27,613 nt of DNA. It comes from JAKAGZ01 sp964595355. Lineage in GTDB: Bacteria; Bacteroidota; Ignavibacteria; Ignavibacteriales; Ignavibacteriaceae. A model generated the notes under the pieces. The model saw nothing but the letters and a program-made list of their open reading frames with translations, was not told the origin of the DNA and made no database searches. Positions within the stretch are counted from its first letter, which is position 1. Each line of letters begins with the position of its first letter. A program made the translations under genes and the position numbers. Positions 16,344-22,829 of the stretch are shown one piece after another. The DNA lies in NCBI GenBank assembly GCA_964595355.1, contig CAZQQD010000035.1, positions 1 to 27,613 on the forward strand, read 5' to 3'.

Positions 16344-18179
16344 TTGCAGTTATATAATAAACTACGAAAGTTTTTCAGACTTTACAGAGTAAAGATAAAT
16401 AACTTTTTTCAGTCTTTTTCCCTATCTCAAGATACCTATTTATTACTTCTAGGATCTATTATAGGAGTACTGTGTGGCTACGGTGCGGTTCTCTACAAAA
16501 AATCCATAATGGCTGTCAAATATTTTTTATTTGATGCTCCCGGTAATTACTGGGGATTAAAAACACTTATCAGTAATGGTTCTACGTCGTGGGTTATTAT
16601 TGTTATATTAATATTGATTCCTACTTTTGGAGGCTTGATAGTAGGCCTAATGGCGAAATACTTTAAGGGAGCTAAAAAAGGGGAAGGCATACCAAAGGCT
16701 ATTGATGCCGTTGCATCAAGAGGGGGGGTAATAGAAGGGAAGACTGGCTTTCTTAAGACACTTGGTGCTGTAATTAGTATAGGTACAGGTGGTGCTGGTG
16801 GTAATGAAGGCCCTATCGTTATGATGGGTTCATCTATAGCATCTTCACTTGGAAGATATTTGTCATCTTCTCCTGAACGTTTAAAAATATTGGTTGGTTG
16901 TGGTGCGGCTGCAGGTTTAGCTGCTGCATATAATGCACCTTTAGGCGGCGCACTTTTTTCTATGGAGATTATTTTAAGAACATTTAATGCAAAATCCTTT
17001 AGCCCAATTATTATATCTTCAGTATTTGCAACAGTGATTTCGAGAAGTTACCTTGGTAATGAACCTGCGTTTAAGACTTCCTCATTTACATTAAATACTA
17101 ACTATGAATTTATATTTTACCTTGTATTGGGGGTGCTTGCAGCATTTACAGCAGTTTACTTTGTCAGAACCTTCCTGAAAATAGATGAAGAATTCGATAA
17201 ACGCCATAATATTCCAGAATGGCTAAAACCAGCTATTGGAGGACTGATGGTAGGGCTAATTGGGCTATATTTGCCAGGAATTTTCAGTTTCAGTGATGCC
17301 AGGGTAAATAATACGATTTTTAATGCTACGCCTTTTATCATACTTTTACTATTATTATTATTTAAACCAATTGCTACAGCAATGACAATTGGTTCAGGCG
17401 GTAATGGGGGTACATTTAGTCCAAGTATTTTTACAGGAGCAATGCTGGGCGGAGCATTCGGTCAAATTGTCAATTATCTGTTTCCAGCAATAAGTGCTCC
17501 ACCGGGAGCATATGCTTTAGTAGGCATGGCTGCTGTAGTGGCAGGGACTACACATGCCTCTTTAACAGCGTTGATCATTGTTTTTGAAATGACAGATAAC
17601 TATAGAATTATACTTCCATTAATGCTTACAATTATAATATCTACAACAATTTCGAAGGCAATACTTAAGGGATCACTTTATACACTAAAATTTGATAAAG
17701 AAGGGAAGGGGATTGATATTTATGGAAGAAAAACATCTGTACTCAGGAATATTTCCATTTCCAGCCTAATTGAAAAGTTCGAAGATGTAGTTACTGATGA
17801 TTATACATTTCATAAGCTTCTGGGAAAAGTTAAGGAATCGAGATTTAATAATTTACTAGTTAAAAATGGAAATAATAATATTATAGGTAAAATAGCATTT
17901 CAGGATATAAGAGATGCAATATTGGACGATGAGACAAGAAGTATTATGCCGTTTCTGGTGGCAGGTGATCTTATGGTAAGAAATGTTCCAGTTATACCAA
18001 ATGATAAAAATAGCGAAGATGCTTTGAACATCCTGGAAAAAATAGATATGGACTTTTTGCCGGTACAAGATAAGGTGACTGGTAAATTTCTTGGAATCGT
18101 ATCCACAGAGAACATATTAAAGAAATACCAGAACGAGTTATTCATACAGCAAAGTGAACAAGACCTTGCATTAAATTAA
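16344..18179 (+). CDS. ClC-family chloride channel/antiporter with C-terminal CBS pair
   Basis: Moves chloride (often in exchange for protons) across the inner membrane. The 611-residue product has the ClC membrane domain (about 30-450) and two CBS domains (about 465-520 and 535-600), which in relatives bind adenosine nucleotides and gate the channel. The three ion-path motifs are recognisable: GEGIP at 113-117, GGNEGP at 152-157 with the gating glutamate at 155 (Asn replaces the usual Arg), and GSGGNGGTFSP near 350-360. The start is TTG at 16344. An AGGA lies 13 bases upstream, somewhat far. It follows hbd after 15 bases on the same strand and may share its transcript. Antiporter and channel cannot be told apart from sequence reading alone. 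Confidence 0.93.
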   Translation: MQLYNKLRKFFRLYRVKINNFFQSFSLSQDTYLLLLGSIIGVLCGYGAVLYKKSIMAVKYFLFDAPGNYWGLKTLISNGSTSWVIIVILILIPTFGGLIVGLMAKYFKGAKKGEGIPKAIDAVASRGGVIEGKTGFLKTLGAVISIGTGGAGGNEGPIVMMGSSIASSLGRYLSSSPERLKILVGCGAAAGLAAAYNAPLGGALFSMEIILRTFNAKSFSPIIISSVFATVISRSYLGNEPAFKTSSFTLNTNYEFIFYLVLGVLAAFTAVYFVRTFLKIDEEFDKRHNIPEWLKPAIGGLMVGLIGLYLPGIFSFSDARVNNTIFNATPFIILLLLLLFKPIATAMTIGSGGNGGTFSPSIFTGAMLGGAFGQIVNYLFPAISAPPGAYALVGMAAVVAGTTHASLTALIIVFEMTDNYRIILPLMLTIIISTTISKAILKGSLYTLKFDKEGKGIDIYGRKTSVLRNISISSLIEKFEDVVTDDYTFHKLLGKVKESRFNNLLVKNGNNNIIGKIAFQDIRDAILDDETRSIMPFLVAGDLMVRNVPVIPNDKNSEDALNILEKIDMDFLPVQDKVTGKFLGIVSTENILKKYQNELFIQQSEQDLALN

Positions 18180-18563
18180 TACTTGCTCCCGTTATAATTT
18201 TTCAAATATCTTGACTCCTCTGAACAATGTTAATCTTTTCCATTTTCTAAAAACTCCTTCTTCAAAACTAAATCAAAATTAGAAAGGCAGAACAGCATAT
18301 ATTATAATATTCCATATCGGATCCTGCATAATTATATAGCTTAATTTAAATATTAGCTGAATCAGCGTTACAATATATAATACAAGTGTTTACAATACTT
18401 TTCTAAGGCATCTCTAAACACATTATTTTATTCAAAAGAATTATAGTCCGTTAGTGTAGTATTAGTATCATTTGATTTACTTGAGTTAATAGTTTAATAA
18501 AATTTTAAAAACTTATTTTGATATTGTACTTTAATTCTAATCATTATATCTTACTGATTAGAG
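18180..18563. other. Gene-free region between the ClC gene and the small membrane-protein gene
   Basis: These 384 bases are very AT-rich with no supported gene. They contain a small dyad GCTGA-A-TCAGC at 18356-18366 and a promoter-like pair at the right end (separate entry). I see no GC-rich terminator hairpin behind the ClC gene and no tRNA or structured RNA that I recognise. The region leads into the dif-like site and may belong to the terminus-proximal, gene-poor strip. Confidence 0.6.
18524..18554 (+). promoter_or_regulatory. Promoter candidate of the 88-residue membrane-protein gene
   Basis: TTGTAC at 18524-18529 and TATCTT at 18547-18552 are 17 bases apart, the same geometry (TTG-N20-TAnnTT) as the M23 promoter. 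The ATG at 18564 lies 11 bases after the -10-like element, so the transcript would be nearly leaderless. Support is by motif and spacing only. Confidence 0.42.
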
Positions 18564-18830
18564 ATGGCAAAAATAATAAACAATATATCATTCGATACCT
18601 TTCAGCAGAATAGAACATTTGCTCTGTTAAACACTTTCAGGCTTTATATCGATTCCAGAACTGAAAAAGTAAGAGCACTAATAATGGACCCTGCAATTAA
18701 AACGACTTTGCTTCTGGATATGATAGAAACATTTATACTAGCATGCTTTTGGTTTATGGGTTTGCTATTTACATTAGGAATGTGTGTAGCGTTCTATTAC
18801 TCAATGAGAGCTTATCTGAGTTTCTTCTAG
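18564..18830 (+). CDS. Small membrane protein of unknown function
   Basis: An 88-residue protein that I do not recognise. Residues 1-45 are polar and slightly basic (TFRLYIDSRTEKVRALIMD). Residues 48-86 form a long hydrophobic stretch (DMIETFILACFWFMGLLFTL and beyond) long enough for one or two membrane passes, ending in two phenylalanines. There is no Shine-Dalgarno, but a promoter-like element lies just upstream, and the codon use and the length without a stop make it a plausible gene. It is the last plus-strand gene before the dif-like site: its stop codon is 36 bases from it. The reading frame could still be spurious, as it lies in AT-rich DNA with no recognised relatives. Confidence 0.55.
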   Translation: MAKIINNISFDTFQQNRTFALLNTFRLYIDSRTEKVRALIMDPAIKTTLLLDMIETFILACFWFMGLLFTLGMCVAFYYSMRAYLSFF

Positions 18831-18833
18831 AGA

Positions 18834-18889
18834 ACATAATATTCTATACATATCATAATACCCCACCTGTCCGATAATGTATATTATGT
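18834..18889. repeat. 9-bp inverted repeat reaching into the dif-like site
   Basis: ACATAATAT at 18834-18842 is repeated as its exact reverse complement ATATTATGT at 18881-18889, with 38 bases between. The right copy covers the centre and inner XerD-side arm of the dif-like site. The left copy lies just behind the stop codon of the 88-residue gene. A second nested pair, TATACAT (18846-18852) and ATGTATA (18877-18883), is also present. The stem is AT-only, so it is not a convincing transcription terminator. Confidence 0.55.
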
Positions 18890-18894
18890 AAACT
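18867..18894 (+). other. dif: dif-like XerCD recombination site (replication terminus)
   Basis: A 28-base site with the classical layout: left (XerC-side) arm CTGTCCGATAA at 18867-18877, centre TGTATA at 18878-18883, right (XerD-side) arm TTATGTAAACT at 18884-18894. From memory, the right arm equals that of Bacillus subtilis dif and the centre equals that of E. coli dif. Over the full length 20 of 28 bases match E. coli dif, including 16 in a row. The site lies in the 74-base gap between two convergent genes, at the exact switch from plus-strand to minus-strand genes, as expected at the meeting point of the replication arms. A complete Xer recombinase is encoded at 9520-10407. The outer left arm is the least conserved part. 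Confidence 0.82.
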
Positions 18895-18904
18895 TACTTA
18901 TTCC

Positions 18905-19111
18905 CTAACTCAGTGATACTAACTTTAAATATACCAGAATGATAATGATCAATAAAATTATCCAGATGAGTGGACTACGTGTCCTACGGCTCTTCATAAG
19001 TTTCCTAGAAAAGCCAAGACGCCTTTTTCTGCGTTCGATTCCATCTTTTTCAGGAGAATAAAATCTAGGTGGATAATCAAAAATTCTATGGTTTGGCCTT
19101 TTCATAAACAT
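18905..19111 (-). CDS. Small membrane protein, last gene after ftsY
   Basis: A 68-residue protein of unknown function. Residues 1-45 are strongly basic and include RIFDYPPRFYSPEKDGIERR and a KSRRTR cluster; a hydrophobic helix follows (about 48-65, IWIILLIIIILVYLKL). It is therefore a single-pass protein with its basic part probably in the cytoplasm. I recall similar short proteins with a YxPRxYxPEK-type motif in Bacteroidota and Chlorobi genomes, but no function. It starts 11 bases after the ftsY stop. On the minus strand AAAGG lies 8 bases before the chosen ATG; a second in-frame ATG follows two codons later. Its stop codon is only 10 bases from the dif-like site. Confidence 0.78.
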   Translation of the reverse strand: MFMKRPNHRIFDYPPRFYSPEKDGIERRKRRLGFSRKLMKSRRTRSPLIWIILLIIIILVYLKLVSLS

Positions 19112-19122
19112 AGTTATTGCCT

Positions 19123-20064
19123 TTAATTTTCAAAAATGGCTGCTACAAACAAGGCTGGATCGAAAGTCTGAAGATCATCAATTCTTTCTCCAACTCCTAT
19201 ATATTTAACAGGAATATTAATGCTGGAGTACAATTGAAAAATAACACCACCTTTGGCAGTGCCATCAAGCTTAGTAACAATCAGGCCATTTATTTCTGTT
19301 ACTTTATTAAATTCATCCGCCTGTACAAGTGCATTTTGCCCTGTATTACCATCTAGCACTAATAAAGTCTCATTGGGAGCATAATCAAGTTGTTTTTTGA
19401 TAACTCTTTTTAATTTTCCCAATTCATTCATTAGCTCAGACTTGTTATGTAGTCTACCAGCAGTATCAATTAGCACAATATCATATTTTTCATTAATTGC
19501 TTTTCTAACAACCTCATAAGCCACAGAAGATGGATCAGAGCCCGGACTTTTCTGAATTATTTCAACACCGGCTTTCTGAGCCCAAATATCAAGCTGTTCG
19601 CTAGCTGCAGCCCTGAAAGTATCTGCTGCTCCCACTATAACTTTCTTACCTGATTTCTTAAAATTATGTGCTAATTTGCCTATTGTTGTTGTCTTCCCTG
19701 CTCCATTAACTCCCACAATCAAGATTACGTAGGGTTTAAATTCACCAAGATTATTAACATTGTTATTCTTTTTCTCTCCTTCAATAAGAATCGATTTTAA
19801 TTCTGTTTTAACGGTTTCAATTATGTTCAGATTTGTTCTATCCTTTTCAGATCTAAGTTTTATCCTGGCATTTTCAATAATCTTTTCTGAAGTATCAAAT
19901 CCTATATCTGAAGTTATTAGTATTTCCTCTATTTCATCAAGCGTTTTTTCATCAAGGATCACTTTACCTGTAATTGCCTCATTTATACCGTTAAAAATTC
20001 TATCCCTTGTTTTGGATAATCCATTCTTTAGTTTTTCAATATTAAGATTCTTTAAGAGGCTCAT
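19123..20064 (-). CDS. ftsY: Signal recognition particle receptor FtsY
   Basis: A GTPase that docks SRP-bound ribosomes to the SecYEG translocon at the inner membrane. The 313-residue product has an N domain (about 1-95) and a G domain with GVNGAGKTT at 118-126 (P-loop), DTAGR at 200-204 and TKLDGTAKGG at 264-273, and ends with the usual ERIDDLQTFDP block. It lacks the long acidic A domain of E. coli FtsY, as is common outside Proteobacteria. The start overlaps the end of pgsA by 23 bases, and a small membrane-protein gene follows. It belongs to the minus-strand run purF-pgsA-ftsY-small protein. Confidence 0.97.
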   Translation of the reverse strand: MSLLKNLNIEKLKNGLSKTRDRIFNGINEAITGKVILDEKTLDEIEEILITSDIGFDTSEKIIENARIKLRSEKDRTNLNIIETVKTELKSILIEGEKKNNNVNNLGEFKPYVILIVGVNGAGKTTTIGKLAHNFKKSGKKVIVGAADTFRAAASEQLDIWAQKAGVEIIQKSPGSDPSSVAYEVVRKAINEKYDIVLIDTAGRLHNKSELMNELGKLKRVIKKQLDYAPNETLLVLDGNTGQNALVQADEFNKVTEINGLIVTKLDGTAKGGVIFQLYSSINIPVKYIGVGERIDDLQTFDPALFVAAIFEN

Positions 20065-20623
20065 TTTTCTTTTGTTTTATAAATTCAATTGATCTTATTA
20101 AATAACCAATTAGTGATGAAAAAATTAATAAAATGCTTATTAAATATAATCCTCTGAAATATATTGTATGTCTATCTACCTGAAACAAAATAAACAACAA
20201 AACCAATCCTATACTTATAACCGTGATTTTGCCAAGCATATTTGATGGAAGAACTCTTCCTAATTTTTTTGAAATTATAATTCCACCGATAAATATCAAA
20301 ACATCACGGCCAACGATCATCCAGAAATAATAGGTCGGAACTTCGTTAAGCCAAAATAATTCTAAAACAACAAATCCAATAACTACTTTATCAGCCAGTG
20401 GGTCAATAATTTTACCCATTTCAGTAATTTCATTAAACTTTCTGGCAAGATAACCATCCAATATATCGGTAATTGTTGCGAACAGACAAATGCATATTAT
20501 AATTATCCTGTTATTTCCGGAGTTAATGTTATTAAATAATATCCATAGCGGGATTACCAGTAATAGTCTGAGCAGGCTTAGAAGATTGGATTTGGTACTT
20601 ACTATTTCTTTGAGATTGGTCAT
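20042..20623 (-). CDS. pgsA: CDP-diacylglycerol--glycerol-3-phosphate 3-phosphatidyltransferase (CDP-alcohol phosphatidyltransferase)
   Basis: Makes phosphatidylglycerol phosphate, the committed step to phosphatidylglycerol and cardiolipin, in the inner membrane. The 193-residue product has about five to six hydrophobic helices and a perfect CDP-alcohol phosphotransferase motif: Asp56-Gly57-x2-Ala60-Arg61-x8-Gly70-x3-Asp74-x3-Asp78 (DGYLARKFNEITEMGKIIDP region). The substrate assignment rests on length and overall similarity to PgsA; another CDP-alcohol transferase cannot be excluded. There is no clear ribosome-binding site, and a perfect hairpin lies directly upstream (separate entry). It is cotranscribed with ftsY, which it overlaps. 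Confidence 0.9.
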   Translation of the reverse strand: MTNLKEIVSTKSNLLSLLRLLLVIPLWILFNNINSGNNRIIIICICLFATITDILDGYLARKFNEITEMGKIIDPLADKVVIGFVVLELFWLNEVPTYYFWMIVGRDVLIFIGGIIISKKLGRVLPSNMLGKITVISIGLVLLFILFQVDRHTIYFRGLYLISILLIFSSLIGYLIRSIEFIKQKKNEPLKES

Positions 20624-20632
20624 TATTTTATA

Positions 20633-20654
20633 GTCTTGTTTATAACAACAAGAC
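20633..20654. repeat. Perfect 8-bp hairpin between purF and pgsA
   Basis: GTCTTGTT (20633-20640) and AACAAGAC (20647-20654) are exact reverse complements around a six-base loop. In the minus-strand transcript the hairpin lies just after purF and ends 9 bases before the pgsA start codon. No U-run follows it in either direction, so it is not a typical intrinsic terminator. It could be a processing or translation-control element, or chance. Confidence 0.5.
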
Positions 20655-20670
20655 AGATAATTAAAGGGAA

Positions 20671-22149
20671 TTAAATTTCATAAATTTCTTTTTTAAAATT
20701 TACGTCAACTTCTGTAGGATATTCTCCGGAAAAACATGCGGTGCAAAAATTCTCCGTGCCTGCTTCTGAAACTGCTTCAAGCATTTCTTCTTTAGTTAGA
20801 TATTCCAGGCTGTCAACTTCCAAATATTTTTTAATTGCCTTAATATCTTCGTGCCTGTTTGCAATAAGCTCTTCCCTGCTGGGAAAATCCATACCGTAAT
20901 AACAAGGATGTTTTATTGGTGGTGACGAAATTCTTAAATGTATCTCTTTTGGATTAGCTTCTTTTAATAAATTAACCAACTGCTTTGAAGTGGTACCGCG
21001 AACAATTGAATCATCTACAACAACTATAGTTCTTCCCTCTAATACTCCCTTTACTATATTGAATTTGATCCGTACTCCAATTTCTCTCTTTTCCTGTCCT
21101 GGTTGAATAAAGGTCCTTCCGATATAATGGCTTCTTATTAAACCAATCTCCAAACGGGATATTATTCCCTGTTTTTCTAATTGAGTTTGATAACCAATTG
21201 CACAGGTATTGGAACTATCCGGTACACTGATGACGATCACTTTATCGCCGTCTTTATCTCTTACTGGATGTTTTCTAGCAAGAATTTTACCCAGTCTACG
21301 CCTCATTTTATCAACGTTGTGTCCGAATATAAAACTATCAGGTCGGGAGAAATATATATATTCAAAAATACATTGTTTTTTGGGAACAGCCGAAACAGAA
21401 ATCATAACTGATTTTTCCTGTCCGCTTTGAATAACTTCATCATCAATGATAACCATTTCTCCAGGTTCAACTTCACGTACAAATTCAGCTGACATAATAT
21501 CGAATGCACAAGTTTCAGATGCCGCAATAAAAGCACCTGAAGTTTTGCCAATTGCAAGTGGTCGGAATCCATACCGGTCCCTTGCTGCAATTAGCTTATC
21601 ATCAGTTAAAATTGTAAGACAATAAGCACCTTCAAGTTTAGATAATGCTTCTTTTATTTGATCAATTTGATTATCGAGCTTACTGCGAGCAATGAGATGT
21701 AATATTACTTCCGTATCGCTTGTTGTTTGAAAAATAGCTCCTTCATTGACAAGCTCTTCCCTGAGCTGTTTTGCATTCGTTAAATTTCCATTGTGAGAAA
21801 CAGCAAGGTTTCCCATTCTGTAATTAACAACAAAAGGTTGTATATTTTTTTTAGATTCAGAAGATCCGGTCGTGGAATATCTGTTATGACCAATAGCTGA
21901 ATTTCCTACCAGTGTTTTTTTTAAAATATCAGCATCTGCATAAACTTCTGAAACCAGTCCTTCTGCCTTATGTATATTAAAGACTGATTTTCCTCTTTCA
22001 TTAAAAGATTGAGTTACAATTCCAGTAGCTTCTTGTCCTCTGTGCTGAAGGGCATGTAGTCCATAATAGGTTTTTACAGAAGCCTGCGGAGTCCCGAAAA
22101 TTCCAAATATTCCACAAAAACATTTAGGCTTATCTGATTTTATTATCAT
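20671..22149 (-). CDS. purF: Amidophosphoribosyltransferase (PurF)
   Basis: First committed step of purine synthesis: glutamine and PRPP to phosphoribosylamine. The 492-residue product has a short propeptide (residues 1-11) and then Cys12 (CGIFGIFG), which becomes the N-terminal nucleophile of the glutaminase domain after cleavage, as in Bacillus subtilis PurF. The PRPP loop VVVDDSIVRGTTS lies at about 376-388. Cys260, Cys416, Cys469 and Cys472 (FCTAC) occupy the places of the four [4Fe-4S] ligands of the Bacillus enzyme, so this is the iron-sulphur, oxygen-sensitive type. There is no clear Shine-Dalgarno. It is the first gene of the minus-strand run. A promoter-like element and a palindrome lie upstream. 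Confidence 0.97.
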   Translation of the reverse strand: MIIKSDKPKCFCGIFGIFGTPQASVKTYYGLHALQHRGQEATGIVTQSFNERGKSVFNIHKAEGLVSEVYADADILKKTLVGNSAIGHNRYSTTGSSESKKNIQPFVVNYRMGNLAVSHNGNLTNAKQLREELVNEGAIFQTTSDTEVILHLIARSKLDNQIDQIKEALSKLEGAYCLTILTDDKLIAARDRYGFRPLAIGKTSGAFIAASETCAFDIMSAEFVREVEPGEMVIIDDEVIQSGQEKSVMISVSAVPKKQCIFEYIYFSRPDSFIFGHNVDKMRRRLGKILARKHPVRDKDGDKVIVISVPDSSNTCAIGYQTQLEKQGIISRLEIGLIRSHYIGRTFIQPGQEKREIGVRIKFNIVKGVLEGRTIVVVDDSIVRGTTSKQLVNLLKEANPKEIHLRISSPPIKHPCYYGMDFPSREELIANRHEDIKAIKKYLEVDSLEYLTKEEMLEAVSEAGTENFCTACFSGEYPTEVDVNFKKEIYEI

Positions 22150-22177
22150 TTTTACCAGTTTTTGAATTAGGCATAAG

Positions 22178-22208
22178 TAAAATTAAATAATGATGAGGTC
22201 GGTAGCAA
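22178..22208 (-). promoter_or_regulatory. Promoter candidate of purF
   Basis: On the minus strand TTG (22208-22206) is followed after 20 bases by TAATTTTA (22185-22178), the same TTG-N20-TAnnTTT layout as the M23 promoter. Transcription would begin near 22172, about 23 bases before the purF ATG. The motif is AT-rich, so a chance match is possible. Confidence 0.38.
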
Positions 22209-22235
22209 GTATGGCCTTAATAGCAAGTTAAGGCC
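22203..22235. promoter_or_regulatory. Palindrome and direct repeat upstream of purF (operator candidate)
   Basis: GGCCTTAA (22213-22220) and TTAAGGCC (22228-22235) form a perfect 8-bp inverted repeat with a 7-base spacer. The octamer TAGCAAGT occurs twice in direct orientation, at 22203-22210 and 22221-22228, the second copy filling the spacer and reaching one base into the right arm. The group sits just upstream of the purF promoter candidate, where a purine regulator or activator could bind. No T-run follows, so a terminator is unlikely. Confidence 0.42.
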
Positions 22236-22527
22236 TAAATTATGTTCATTTTGCAGAAAATCACTGTAGCTATTTACTAATGAAAATAATAAATGATTTG
22301 ATATAGAATGTACAGGATTTCGTTAAATTTAATTAGTATTTAACTCAATTCTAATATTCAATTGTTCTCTTTTCAAAACAGGAAAAAAGCTCAAATATTA
22401 TAGCTCTAGTTTTCAGCAATTTATTGTTTTGTAAACTATAAAAAGAAAGAGTATAAAAATTATACGCCTATGAAAAGTTTTATTATTCATTATTTTAGAA
22501 CAAAAAAGAATCGTTACAAAAAAATTG

Positions 22528-22556
22528 TTGACTATTAAAGAAAAAGTTTTTAACAT
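22528..22556 (+). promoter_or_regulatory. Promoter candidate upstream of the 360-residue gene
   Basis: TTGACT at 22528-22533 and TAACAT at 22551-22556 have 17-base spacing. The start point would be near 22563, giving either a long leader for the gene at 22830 or a separate small RNA. The -10 element matches the consensus in only four of six positions. Confidence 0.32.
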
Positions 22557-22829
22557 AATATCGTATAGATAATTACTTCCCAGGTAACCATTTAGGAGGG
22601 AGAAAGTAAATAAAAAGTAAATCAGTTAATTAAAACGAACAAATCTCGAGAGCTGCAATTTTTTCAAAGTACTATAAGAAAGTTTTATACATGATACCTA
22701 TTAGAATGTATAAATAGATTAACATATAATTTAATTTCATAATCCAGCATGTAAGAATAATCGTATCTATTTTGTTTCTAAATAAATCTATGAAGCTTGA
22801 AAGAATAATAAGCTAATAATGGAGAGTTC

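Larger units (their letters stand above)
22150..22829. other. 680-bp gene-free divergent region between purF and the 360-residue gene
   Basis: This AT-rich region carries the control DNA of two divergent genes. Near purF lie a palindrome and a promoter-like pair. In the middle, TTGACT (22528) and TAACAT (22551) form a plus-strand promoter candidate that would give a leader of about 265 bases. That leader could hold an imperfect hairpin at 22573-22609, with an AGGAGGG sequence at 22594-22600 that precedes no start codon. AGCTT and AAGCT frame a small hairpin shortly before the GGAG of the 360-residue gene. I see no tRNA, no known riboswitch and no convincing small open reading frame. Confidence 0.6.

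Noticed and set aside
18385..18410. GTTTACAATACTT region as a second dif
   Set aside because: It matches the reversed right arm only partly and lacks the TGTATA/TATACA centre.
18831..18904. Bidirectional terminator between the convergent genes
   Set aside because: The inverted repeats are AT-only with long loops and no T-run; the dif layout explains the symmetry better.
19760..20092. 110-residue open frame on the plus strand over ftsY and pgsA
   Set aside because: Runs of Phe, Ser and Ile are the mirror of Lys-rich coding on the other strand; it is a shadow of ftsY.
22150..22829. Purine riboswitch or tRNA in the region upstream of purF
   Set aside because: No conserved purine-riboswitch core, T-loop or acceptor-type pairing could be found by reading.
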